DNA of 64,000 nucleotides from Pseudomonas lurida (GCF_013522705.1 NZ_JAAMRE010000014.1:61338-125337), one strand, 5' to 3'. Counted from the stretch's first letter, positions 16,764 to 24,078 are shown. A program made the numbers and translations. The notes: generated from the sequence alone by a model not told the origin.

Positions 16764-17588
16764 ATGGTGTGCGCACTTTGCAAAGAAGAGAAAGGAACGC
16801 TTATCGACAGCCACTTTATGCCAGCAGCGGCTTATCAGCATGTTCGAGGAACAGAAGAAACGGGTAATGGACCGCCCGTGCTGATTTCCCTTCGAAGGAA
16901 AAGTGCAATCCAAACAGATAAACAAATTAAGCGCCCACTGCTCTGCAGCGATTGTGAGGATCTTTTCTCGAAAAAAGGGGAAAGGATGATGGGGCAGCTT
17001 TGGGCTACTGCGTCAGGATTCCCATTACTGGACTTGTTAAATTCAAAGGCCACAATCTCCAAGGGTGAGAGATTCGACATGTACGACGGTCGCTTGCTGG
17101 ATGCAGGCGTTGTGAGCTCGATTTTCTACTTTGCAATGAGTATCTTTTGGAGGGCGCAGGTCTGGGACTGGGGCTATGAGGAGGATCCTTACAAACGTGC
17201 GCTCGGAGAACATTATGAATCGAAGTTCAGGAAGTTTTTGTTAGGTAGAGAAACGCTGGATAACGTGTTGTTGTTCGTCAATGTGAATTCCGACTCAGAT
17301 ACTACGGCCGTTATGACGTTTCCTCTTTCAGGGAGAAGCGGCGCGGATCGACTTCACACCTTCAGTCTGCTTGGCTTCAAATTCACCATGTATGTTGGTC
17401 GATCAATAAGCTCTGCGACCCGAGCTCCATTTGAAATTCATAAAACGCAGATCATGTTTGTTTCTTCAGACCTTAAAAAATCGGCCTCATTTCAGAAGTT
17501 GGCAGTCAGAGTTCAATTAGAAGTGGAGGCGAAGGGGAAATTGAAAACTAGTTCCGCGAATAAATTCAATCATTCACAAAGACCGTAA
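16764..17588 (+). CDS. Zinc-binding CxxC protein of unknown function, possible moron
   Basis: 274 residues. It opens with CALC (3-6), then DSHFMP (16-21) and LLCSDCE near residue 62, a Cys-Cys-His-Cys-Cys layout seen in HNH-like or treble-clef proteins with a 'SHxxP' motif. The remaining 200 residues are of mixed hydrophobic character with no motif I know. Composition is less GC-rich than that of its neighbours, and the gene lies on the plus strand among minus-strand early genes. It overlaps the next gene's end by 19 bases (convergent). A defence or nuclease role is speculation from the zinc motif and location. Confidence 0.68.
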   Translation: MVCALCKEEKGTLIDSHFMPAAAYQHVRGTEETGNGPPVLISLRRKSAIQTDKQIKRPLLCSDCEDLFSKKGERMMGQLWATASGFPLLDLLNSKATISKGERFDMYDGRLLDAGVVSSIFYFAMSIFWRAQVWDWGYEEDPYKRALGEHYESKFRKFLLGRETLDNVLLFVNVNSDSDTTAVMTFPLSGRSGADRLHTFSLLGFKFTMYVGRSISSATRAPFEIHKTQIMFVSSDLKKSASFQKLAVRVQLEVEAKGKLKTSSANKFNHSQRP

Positions 17589-18520
17589 GCGGAAGAGCAA
17601 CTGTTCTGGCTGTCGTTTCGAGCGATCAGGTCTACCATGTCGAACTGGCGGCCGCCGCGCGCGGTGTTGCTCCAATCGACGATCCTGTCAATTCCGTGCG
17701 TGACTGCGCTCACCTTGTTATCTGACCGGACGGTGGGGTCGGTGACGGTGGCGAAGAACGTGGCGGCACCGCGCTTGCTGGCTATGCTCACCAGTCGCTC
17801 CCACTCACGAACCCTGTCAACCTCCTCTGGCCACCTGGCCGCGATCTGCCGGAGCTCGTCTTTCGCGCACATGATGCATGGCATACAGCCAACGCGATTG
17901 CAGCCTTGCAAGTACAGCGGGTTCGGCTTGATACCGGCTGCCCGGTGAGCCTCAAATACCGAATCAACTGTCCACTTCAAGATTGGCCGGTAGTTGAACA
18001 GGCCGCCTCCAACCTCATCGCACTCTGCAAGGTACCTGCGGGCCGGCGATTCATCGGCCCGAACGCCTTGCCAGGACAACAGCATGTTCTCGCCGTCCAT
18101 GAGCGGCAGATATACCTGCTCGATGATCGGATTGCGCTTGAGCTCGTCGGTGCAGAAGCGGGCTTTGGTGCTGGGGAATCGACCTTTCCATAGGCACAGG
18201 TCCAGAAACGGGTTTCCAGTTGGGTGCAGAACTTCCAGAGCACCCAGCACCACCGATTCCGCCACACCCTTTTCGCGCCACTTGGTCTCGATGAATTTGC
18301 GCTTTCCGGCGATCTGCCTGGAGAAGTCTGCCTTCACCCAGCGAATGGGAACACCCGTGGCTTCAGCCAGGTAGTGGATGTAGTCGTACGTCTCTGGATG
18401 CTCATGCCCGGTGTCCGCAACAACGGCACTCAGGTTCGGCACCTCCAGCTCGCGGGCGACCAGCAGCGTAGCCGTGCTGTCCTTACCGCCGCTCATGCTG
18501 ACGATGTTGTGAGTAGGCAT
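17570..18520 (-). CDS. Phage PAPS-reductase/ATP-pyrophosphatase family protein
   Basis: 316 residues. The N-terminus carries the PP-loop SMSGGKDSTAT (8-18), followed by VVADTGHEHPETYDYI, as in phosphoadenosine-phosphosulfate reductases and DndC-like enzymes. Two CxxC pairs (GCNRVGCMPCIMC region, residues about 215-225) could bind a metal or Fe-S cluster. Phage copies may modify DNA or RNA bases with sulfur rather than reduce PAPS; no partner such as dndBDE is visible here. Start at 18520 has AGGA preceded by a hairpin. Confidence 0.85.
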   Translation of the reverse strand: MPTHNIVSMSGGKDSTATLLVARELEVPNLSAVVADTGHEHPETYDYIHYLAEATGVPIRWVKADFSRQIAGKRKFIETKWREKGVAESVVLGALEVLHPTGNPFLDLCLWKGRFPSTKARFCTDELKRNPIIEQVYLPLMDGENMLLSWQGVRADESPARRYLAECDEVGGGLFNYRPILKWTVDSVFEAHRAAGIKPNPLYLQGCNRVGCMPCIMCAKDELRQIAARWPEEVDRVREWERLVSIASKRGAATFFATVTDPTVRSDNKVSAVTHGIDRIVDWSNTARGGRQFDMVDLIARNDSQNSCSSAYGLCE

Positions 18521-18527
18521 AGGGGTA

Positions 18528-18543
18528 TCCTCGCCGGCTGGCG
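18528..18543 (-). promoter_or_regulatory. Start-associated hairpin abutting the Shine-Dalgarno (copy 4)
   Basis: On the minus strand CGCC-AGCC-GGCG (18543-18532) runs straight into the ribosome site AGGA (18531-18528) of the PAPS-reductase-like gene. Confidence 0.5.
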
Positions 18544-18600
18544 TGTTATGGAAAGGTGGATAGCGGTAGGTAATTGAAACTTCTGTCGTCGTGCGGTGCT

Positions 18601-18624
18601 CTCCTATGGATCAACGAATAGGAG
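18601..18624 (+). promoter_or_regulatory. Hairpin that sequesters the ribosome site of the gene at 18632
   Basis: CTCCTAT (18601-18607) and ATAGGAG (18618-18624) form a perfect 7-bp stem with a 10-base loop. The right arm holds most of the Shine-Dalgarno AGGAGG. Confidence 0.6.
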
Positions 18625-18631
18625 GTCAGAT

Positions 18632-18862
18632 ATGAATTGCTATGTTTGCGGGATGGAGGCGAAGCAGTCAGGAGAAGGTCAAGGCGAACAGCTCGTGGAC
18701 TGCTCTGACTGCGGTACGTACCGAATCTCAAGTCTCGTCCTTAAGGAGCTGGAGACAAAGAAATTTGAGTTCTCGAAGATGCGGGATGATTTGCACCGTC
18801 AGCGGCAATTCAATGCCACCTCTGTCGCAGAGATCAATACAGAAACGGCCATCTGGTCGTGA
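18632..18862 (+). CDS. Small zinc-ribbon protein
   Basis: 76 residues with two CxxC pairs, CYVC (3-6) and CSDC (about 27-30), spaced like a zinc ribbon, then a charged helical tail. The start is fixed by the strong ribosome site AGGAGG. Function unknown; such proteins often bind nucleic acid or a partner protein. Confidence 0.68.
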   Translation: MNCYVCGMEAKQSGEGQGEQLVDCSDCGTYRISSLVLKELETKKFEFSKMRDDLHRQRQFNATSVAEINTETAIWS

Positions 18863-18926
18863 GCGTCAGCCGAGCCCCTGTATATCTTTGAAGTCCCGAT
18901 AAATGGCTTTTGATCATTGATATGGG

Positions 18927-18957
18927 GTATTACGGGACCGGCACGGATCCGCGCAAG
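18927..18957 (+). repeat. Degenerate copy of the start-associated repeat
   Basis: GTATTACGGG, then ACCGGCA and CGCAAGAAA, line up with the two 55-bp copies at 19561 and 20949. Two bases are missing and the hairpin is poorer. It lies just before the GNAT gene. Confidence 0.55.
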
Positions 18958-18960
18958 AAA

Positions 18961-19533
18961 GTGAGTCTAAAATTGCCTGAAGTATTTCCAGAGTTTTCTC
19001 TAAAGAGAATTAAGCTGAGAAAAGTTTGTCCTGAGGATGTTGGCTCTGTTTACACGGGGCTGTCGGATCCGCGAGTCGTGGCTCAGTACGGTGTTTCCTA
19101 TACAAGCTTAGCTGCTACTGATGAGCAAATGAGATGGTTTGAACAGATAATCAGCCAAGAGACAGGAAGATGGTGGGCTATAGCGCTCAACGCAGATGAC
19201 TCAATGATCGGAGCATGCGGGCTGAATGATTGGTGCCATAAACACCGCAAGGCTGAAATCGGCTATTGGCTGATGCCCGAGCACTGGCGCAAAGGTCTCT
19301 TAACTGAAGCTCTACCAGCAGTTATCCGGTACGGCTTTCGGGATATGGGGCTACATCGGATCCACGCAGACGTGGAGCCTGAGAACAAGCCGAGCTGTGC
19401 GCTTCTGACAAAGTTTGGATTTCACCTCGAAGGAACGCTTCGTGACGTTGAGCTGAAGGATGGCAAGTTCCTAAGCCTTCACCAGTACAGCCTGCTTTCT
19501 TCAGATGCCGTTGCGTCGCAGCTCCTCGATTGA
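18961..19533 (+). CDS. GNAT-family N-acetyltransferase (RimJ/RimL type)
   Basis: 190 residues from the GTG at 18961. The fold is clear: IKLRKVCPEDVGSVYTGL at the N-terminus, WWAIALNADDSMIGACGL, the acetyl-CoA-binding strand and loop EIGYWLMPEHWRKGL, and the C-terminal MGLHRIHADVEPENKPS. RimJ/RimL relatives acetylate protein N-termini or small molecules; the target is unknown. Starts at TTG 18910 or TTG 18973 are also possible; the repeat that precedes it ends near 18957, which favours a start at or after 18961. Acetyltransferases carried by prophages can modify host or defence proteins. Confidence 0.8.
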   Translation: MSLKLPEVFPEFSLKRIKLRKVCPEDVGSVYTGLSDPRVVAQYGVSYTSLAATDEQMRWFEQIISQETGRWWAIALNADDSMIGACGLNDWCHKHRKAEIGYWLMPEHWRKGLLTEALPAVIRYGFRDMGLHRIHADVEPENKPSCALLTKFGFHLEGTLRDVELKDGKFLSLHQYSLLSSDAVASQLLD

Positions 19534-19560
19534 TTACCACCGTGGGCCATCGGTGATGTT

Positions 19561-19615
19561 AATTTGGTTTGGGTTGGGGTATTACGGGTGACCGGCATGG
19601 AGTCGGATCAAGGAG
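19561..19615 (+). repeat. 55-bp start-associated repeat, copy B
   Basis: A 55-base sequence ending in the ribosome site AAGGAG (19610-19615) of the TTG-started gene at 19622. It matches 20949-21003 in 54 of 55 positions. It contains a stem CCGGC-ATGGA-GTCGG (19592-19606); the one substitution relative to copy C turns a G-C pair into a G-T pair and keeps the stem. Confidence 0.85.
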
Positions 19616-19621
19616 AACGCT

Positions 19622-20158
19622 TTGAAACGGCTTGTTCAGAAACATGAGCTACCGGGTTACCTGAAAGGCCTAGCTGCTGCCTCTATGCTCGTTGTGAGCA
19701 TGAGTTCGCCGGTAATGGAGATAGCCTCGACGGTTAAATCAACTTATGAGATGGCGTATCTCGTCGAGAACTATGGTCAGTACTTAGGTCAAGGCCCTTA
19801 CATGATTGAAAGCAAGGAGGGTCACGAATGGAAAGACACTCCGTTCCCTGATCCGGTTATTTCAGGTTATGCATTTGCTTTTACCGTTCGCGCGAGGCTG
19901 GCTCGTTCAGGAATAGAGATTGGCGGGCATAGAACTCTTCGCGAATCTCTTTCGGGTTATGAGTATTTGCAAATGTCAAAACCTCCAGCCGATGACATGG
20001 TCACGTCAATCCTGATCAAAATGCCGACTGATCCATCGGAGCTACAACTGCTTCGTGATCTGCTCGCCGAAACCACCATCATGTTTTCAATCGATGATGG
20101 AAGCGGCTTCTTCCATGTCGGAAACACAATGATGGGTAACGGCCTTTCTCATGCTTAA
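19622..20158 (+). CDS. Hypothetical phage protein (178 aa, TTG start)
   Basis: 178 residues. A hydrophobic stretch at 16-33 (GLAAASMLVVSMSSPVME) might be a weak signal anchor; the remainder is soluble, with MAYLVENYGQYLGQGPYMIE and SIDDGSGFFHVGNTMM. No family recognised. The unusual TTG start is supported by the repeat-borne Shine-Dalgarno seven bases upstream. It lies between two minus-strand or repeat-bearing neighbours, in moron-like position. Confidence 0.6.
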   Translation: MKRLVQKHELPGYLKGLAAASMLVVSMSSPVMEIASTVKSTYEMAYLVENYGQYLGQGPYMIESKEGHEWKDTPFPDPVISGYAFAFTVRARLARSGIEIGGHRTLRESLSGYEYLQMSKPPADDMVTSILIKMPTDPSELQLLRDLLAETTIMFSIDDGSGFFHVGNTMMGNGLSHA

Positions 20159-20190
20159 AGACTTTCCCGCTCAATATTGGTAAAGGTTAA

Positions 20191-20904
20191 TCATGCGGCG
20201 CTGGCGGTTTCTTTGATCGCCATGATGGCGTTTGCAGCGTGGCGCACGTAGTACAGGCGAGCCATCAGGCTTGGGCATGGCTTGCTGATCGTCGACTCCC
20301 AGAGGTCGCTGCCACCAATCAATTCTTCGTGTTCGCGCAGGAAGTCATAGGCCAGCACCACCTCACTGTCGCGTCCATCGGCGAAGGTCTCGACCTCCTC
20401 AATTACGTCAGCGAGTTCGGCGAAAGGCAGGCGCTCGTCTTCGGTTTCATCGCGCTCGCGCAGCCATTCAACGAGCTGCTCAGCCTGCTCCAGGGTGGCG
20501 CCCTTGTTCGGGATGTCCGCGATCCACTCCGGCACCTCATCCCTAGGCAATTCGTAATCGATCCGCCCGGCGACGCATTCGCACACCGTGTCACGGATAG
20601 CGTCGAAGTCGATCACCACCCGCTTGATGTCGCCGTCCAGTTTCTCATGCAGATAGCCGTCGCTCTGATGGCGCAAGAAGTTGATGCCGTAGCTGGCACC
20701 GACGTGGAAAACAAGCGGACCGATGTCGCCCATCATGCTCATGCCGAAGCGGGTAACGCAGATGTCGAAACCGTAGCAGCTGCTGCCTGGCCGTGCACAG
20801 CGCCACACCTCGACGCCGTTCTCGTTCACCAACTGGGTGTATTGGTGCTGGGCCAAGTCGTCTGCAACGCGTGCGGTGAGCGCTGCGCTTTCTTGCTCTT
20901 TCAT
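20191..20904 (-). CDS. Hypothetical phage protein (237 aa)
   Basis: 237 residues, strongly acidic, with Trp-rich spots and a glutamate-rich centre (QLVEWLRERDETEDERLPFAEL). The N-terminal part (VWRCARPGSSCYGFDICVTRFG) looks like a beta domain. No family recognised. The 50-base leader before its start is nearly the same as the one before the gene at 21861. Confidence 0.6.
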   Translation of the reverse strand: MKEQESAALTARVADDLAQHQYTQLVNENGVEVWRCARPGSSCYGFDICVTRFGMSMMGDIGPLVFHVGASYGINFLRHQSDGYLHEKLDGDIKRVVIDFDAIRDTVCECVAGRIDYELPRDEVPEWIADIPNKGATLEQAEQLVEWLRERDETEDERLPFAELADVIEEVETFADGRDSEVVLAYDFLREHEELIGGSDLWESTISKPCPSLMARLYYVRHAANAIMAIKETASAA

Positions 20905-20956
20905 GGATTATCTCCAGTCAGGCGCCGCCCTCCGTGTCCGGTGGTGGCAATTTGGT
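20905..20956 (-). repeat. Leader repeat shared with the gene at 21861 (copy 1)
   Basis: About 50 bases upstream of the start at 20904 (minus-strand reading CCACCACCGGACACGGAGG ... TGACTGGAGATAATCC) recur with a few changes at 21862-21915. The conserved parts include the ribosome site TGGAGA and a small GGCG/CGCC stem. Confidence 0.75.
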
Positions 20957-21003
20957 TTGGGTTGGGGTATTACGGGTGACCGGCATGGAGCCGGATCAAG
21001 GAG
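20949..21003 (+). repeat. 55-bp start-associated repeat, copy C
   Basis: Differs from copy B by one base. It holds the perfect stem CCGGC-ATGGA-GCCGG (20980-20994), then AT and the ribosome site AAGGAGG (20998-21004) of the gene at 21010. Its left end merges with the minus-strand leader repeat, forming a compact divergent start region. Confidence 0.85.
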
Positions 21004-21009
21004 GTATGT

Positions 21010-21222
21010 ATGCGTGATGACAACTACGAAGCAGGCCTTCTCGAGCTTCAAATCGCAAAGGAGGAAGCTGAGGCAGCGGCGGAAGATTTCTACGAGAAAT
21101 ACTGGCCGTTCCAGACTGACGAGATAGCCGCTCAGTACGGGGAGTTGCAGTTCACGGCGGTTATCATGCTCGCCGAGTTTGAACAATTCGCGCAGCAGGG
21201 CAGCGCCAAGCGTTCACGTTGA
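21010..21222 (+). CDS. Small acidic phage protein (70 aa)
   Basis: 70 residues, acidic and helical (EAGLLELQIAKEEAEAAAED), with aromatic patches and a basic end (SAKRSR). The start is fixed by the AAGGAGG carried on repeat copy C. No family recognised; size and charge fit an inhibitor or binding protein. Confidence 0.6.
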   Translation: MRDDNYEAGLLELQIAKEEAEAAAEDFYEKYWPFQTDEIAAQYGELQFTAVIMLAEFEQFAQQGSAKRSR

Positions 21223-21228
21223 TGTTCA

Positions 21229-21861
21229 TCAAGGCGTGTTGCTTGTTCCGCAGTTCCGGCAGTCTTCCCGGTAGCGCTGCGCGTCGCTTATGAACCGACC
21301 GCAACCATCGCAGTTGAAGATCATCATTCGCGGCTTTTGCGGCTTGGCCAGGTTTATGCCGGTGCCACGCACGGCCTCCTTGATGTTCACGTCGTCTCGC
21401 TCAACCAGCCTTCGGGCGAACTTATCGATGTATGGCTTGGGCCACACTATGGCGCCTGTTGAGCCAAGCTTGCCTATCCAGGTGATGGTGTGAGCCTTCG
21501 GTACTACGACTGCCTTCGACAGATCGCTTGTGAATACTCCGTCCTCACAAAGCCAAATCAGGTTGTTGCCGTTCCAGCACTGCGGCTTCTGGATGTAAAA
21601 CTTGGCTGCGTCAGAGTGTTGGTCCAGCGCCTCGCTCAACGTGACATTCTGGCAATCGACACCGGCTCGCGCCCGGGCGTCGACATAGGTCTTGGGCAAA
21701 GGGATGTCAGTGTCGCGGTGATCACAAGCGCCTTCACGGGTGAACACCTGGGCCTTGGCCAGGTCGGTGACATATCCGGAGCCACCAAAGCCCCAGAACG
21801 ACAACCCGTCGCCGACGTAGGCGTGGCTGCGGCTGTCTTGCAGGTAGAACTCGTCGTCCAT
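21229..21861 (-). CDS. Hypothetical phage protein with C-terminal zinc ribbon
   Basis: 210 residues. The first part is rich in G, Y and W (HAYVGDGLSFWGFGGSGYV). The C-terminus has a CDGC ... CRNC pair typical of a zinc ribbon (FNCDGCGRFIS ... YREDCRNCG). Function unknown. Only six bases separate it from the convergent gene at 21010. Confidence 0.6.
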   Translation of the reverse strand: MDDEFYLQDSRSHAYVGDGLSFWGFGGSGYVTDLAKAQVFTREGACDHRDTDIPLPKTYVDARARAGVDCQNVTLSEALDQHSDAAKFYIQKPQCWNGNNLIWLCEDGVFTSDLSKAVVVPKAHTITWIGKLGSTGAIVWPKPYIDKFARRLVERDDVNIKEAVRGTGINLAKPQKPRMMIFNCDGCGRFISDAQRYREDCRNCGTSNTP

Positions 21862-21915
21862 GGATTGTCTCCAGTCAGGCGCTGCCGCCCTCCGTGATCG
21901 GTGGTGGCAATTTGC
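21862..21915 (-). repeat. Leader repeat shared with the gene at 20904 (copy 2)
   Basis: Near-duplicate of 20905-20956, with a three-base insertion (GCAG loop in GGCG-GCAG-CGCC) and the same TGGAGACAATCC before the start codon. Confidence 0.75.
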
Positions 21916-21964
21916 CCCAATTTAATGTATGAATTCAGATAAATAGATATGGTGAGATGTCATA

Positions 21965-22936
21965 ATGAGCTGGTTCGATATAAGTGCTGACAACCTGCGC
22001 TACGTTGTCAGTTCTGGTGGTGATTCTGAAGTGATATATGACGGTATTGCTGTTTCAACTTTTTCAAGTTTGGGATGGTGGATTTACGCTATTTCTATAT
22101 TAGGGGTTTTATTAATCGGGTACTTTATATTTTCGAGTATGAAGAAGGTAGAAGTAAATCTTGGTAGCTATTGGAAGTTTGCGATCGTTTTGTCTTTGGT
22201 TTTTTGCACCTATTCAGCTTTTTTCGTATTGCTTTTATGGGATGTTCCTTTTGGATTCATTGCTCAAAAAATGAGGGATGGGACTTTCGGTGACAGCTTT
22301 GGTACTTTAAATACATTGTTTTCAGGTATGGCATTTGCTGGTGTGCTTATAACCCTTTTGTTTCAGCGAAAAGATTTGTCCGAAACCCGTGCGCAAATTG
22401 CACATCAACAAATTGAATCCCAATTTTATAGCATGCTGGACTTGCAGCAGGAGGTCGTAAGGAACTTCGATTTACAGCAAAGAGGTGCTAGTGAGATAGT
22501 GTCCAAGGGTCGGGACTGCTTTAAACATTGGGCTCGCTGGATCCCTCATCACTATGACCGGGAGGAGGGGTCTCATGAAGAGAAGATGGCGAAATCTGTC
22601 GCGTCACTCATTGAAAAGCATAAAGCCGATTTAGGGTTGTATTTTAGAAGTCTCTACTCCGTTTTTAGGTTTGTCCATAGTTGCGAACATAAAGATAGAG
22701 CGCAATTCGGATTGGTTGTCCGCTCTCTATTGTCAGATTATGAACTGATAGTTCTTTTTTATAACTCGTTAAGTCCTCGCGGAGAGAAATTCAAAAGGTT
22801 TATTTATGAGTTTGCGCTGTTTGATAATCTCGAGATTGACCTTCTGTTGAGAAATGAGGATATTAATCTGTTCGAGTTTCAAGCGTACGGCAGCAACCGA
22901 AAAATTCTGGAAGAACTTTTACTAAGCCCTTCCTGA
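21965..22936 (+). CDS. Putative phage abortive infection protein (PutAbiC family)
   Basis: 323 residues. Three hydrophobic helices in the first 140 residues are followed by the family's diagnostic FGDSFGTLNTLFSGMAFAGV and a helical region with LYFRSLYSVFRFVH and LLSDYELIVLFYNSLSP. PutAbiC proteins are membrane-anchored and are thought to stop phage growth by killing the infected cell; this is known only by family. The gene is clearly AT-rich against its surroundings and sits on the opposite strand to the early operon, both signs of a moron. It would protect the lysogen against other phages. Confidence 0.8.
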   Translation: MSWFDISADNLRYVVSSGGDSEVIYDGIAVSTFSSLGWWIYAISILGVLLIGYFIFSSMKKVEVNLGSYWKFAIVLSLVFCTYSAFFVLLLWDVPFGFIAQKMRDGTFGDSFGTLNTLFSGMAFAGVLITLLFQRKDLSETRAQIAHQQIESQFYSMLDLQQEVVRNFDLQQRGASEIVSKGRDCFKHWARWIPHHYDREEGSHEEKMAKSVASLIEKHKADLGLYFRSLYSVFRFVHSCEHKDRAQFGLVVRSLLSDYELIVLFYNSLSPRGEKFKRFIYEFALFDNLEIDLLLRNEDINLFEFQAYGSNRKILEELLLSPS

Positions 22937-22974
22937 GACTGATTATTTCGAGTTTCAAGTGCCATAACCTCCGC

Positions 22975-23289
22975 CTACGCTTCTTCAGTGTCGAGCCGGG
23001 ATGCTTGACGCTGTCCGTGGCTGTAGAGTTGGTGCGCCACGTTTTCGTCAACAACGATTTCGTGGCGCGGATAACGCAAGAACTCGACCAGCTCGTTGTC
23101 GTCCATCAAGTCCATCTTCATGATGGCGATCTGCAAGACCTCGCTTATGATCGGCACCTTGCCGCGAAGCCGGACACGCTCCATGGCCTGCTCGATTCCT
23201 GGACGTACCTTGTGCCGCAATTCCTTCTCGGCGACCGCCAGACGCTTCTGCGCAGCCTTGGCCGAGCGTTCCTGCACAGTCTTGGCCAT
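22975..23289 (-). CDS. Hypothetical early phage protein (104 aa)
   Basis: 104 residues, basic N-terminal helix (ERSAKAAQKRLAVAEKELRH) and a second helical part with DDNELVEFLRYPRHEI. The basic start and short helices would suit a DNA-binding protein of the ribbon-helix-helix size class, but I cannot confirm that. First gene on the left of the minus-strand recombination cluster. Confidence 0.6.
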   Translation of the reverse strand: MAKTVQERSAKAAQKRLAVAEKELRHKVRPGIEQAMERVRLRGKVPIISEVLQIAIMKMDLMDDNELVEFLRYPRHEIVVDENVAHQLYSHGQRQASRLDTEEA

Positions 23290-23370
23290 GGCCTACCTCT
23301 TCTATTCCGCTGGCCGGCAGTGCGAGCCAAGTTTGTCGTTTGCGTTGCTGGGGGCGGGCTATGCGGCGCA

Positions 23371-23829
23371 TCAGTCGACCTTCACCTGTTGCCAGGCGCC
23401 GACCGAAGTCAGCAAGGATGACAGTTGCGCCTCGGTTACCGTCTTTTCGCCAGGCACTGCCAGCCACCCCATACCTACTCGGTGATTCGGATTGCAGTCT
23501 GCCTTCACCTTTTCATAGAAGTGCTCAAGGACGTCCGAAAGCCTTTCCACTAGGTGCACGCCGTCAGGTCTGATGTCGATCGATTTCATGTACTGGGCGC
23601 CATCTTGGCGAACACAGATGCTGGCGATGTATATCGTCCAGCGGTGTGCAACATCGCAGAGCGCGTCGGAAACCGTTCTCGAAAGAATCTGCTTTCCATT
23701 CTTCCAGTTGATCATCACCTGCAGGCCGCTTGGATCGATGTTGATGACGGCAGCATAGTTGGTGTTGATCAGGGCCCGCATGCTGCGTTCGATCTGAACG
23801 CGCCGATTGCATGGTTTGCGCTTGCTCAT
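23371..23829 (-). CDS. Hypothetical early phage protein (152 aa)
   Basis: 152 residues, basic N-terminus SKRKPCNRRVQIERSMRAL, then beta-rich ALINTNYAAVINIDPSGLQV. I do not recognise the family. Its start overlaps the stop of the upstream gene (ATGA at 23826-23829), so it is translated in the recombination operon. Confidence 0.62.
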   Translation of the reverse strand: MSKRKPCNRRVQIERSMRALINTNYAAVINIDPSGLQVMINWKNGKQILSRTVSDALCDVAHRWTIYIASICVRQDGAQYMKSIDIRPDGVHLVERLSDVLEHFYEKVKADCNPNHRVGMGWLAVPGEKTVTEAQLSSLLTSVGAWQQVKVD

Positions 23830-24071
23830 AATGCCTCCGCAAGTTTGCGCAGCGCCTTACGTTCTGCCGCTGTGATAGGCGGCTTGCGGCGCTTGAGGAT
23901 GGTTTCGGGATCGATCTTGGTGGAGCGGGGCGGTGGAAGCGGTTTGCGTGGCGGGCTTGGTAACTGCGCTACGGTTCCGCCAGCGGCCAGGAACTGCGCT
24001 GTACGTTCCGCGATAGAATCAACGTGCTGTCGCTGTTCCTCGACCAGGCTTAGATGGTTGCTGACGTACAT
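23826..24071 (-). CDS. Small early phage protein (81 aa)
   Basis: 81 residues: a helical N-terminal half (LVEEQRQHVDSIAERTAQFL), a proline-rich linker (LPSPPRKPLPPPRS) and a basic end (KRRKPPITAAERKALRKL). I start it at the ATG at 24071; the longer frame upstream is the shadow of the Gp157-like gene. Function unknown. Confidence 0.6.
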   Translation of the reverse strand: MYVSNHLSLVEEQRQHVDSIAERTAQFLAAGGTVAQLPSPPRKPLPPPRSTKIDPETILKRRKPPITAAERKALRKLAEAL

Positions 24072-24078
24072 GGCGACC

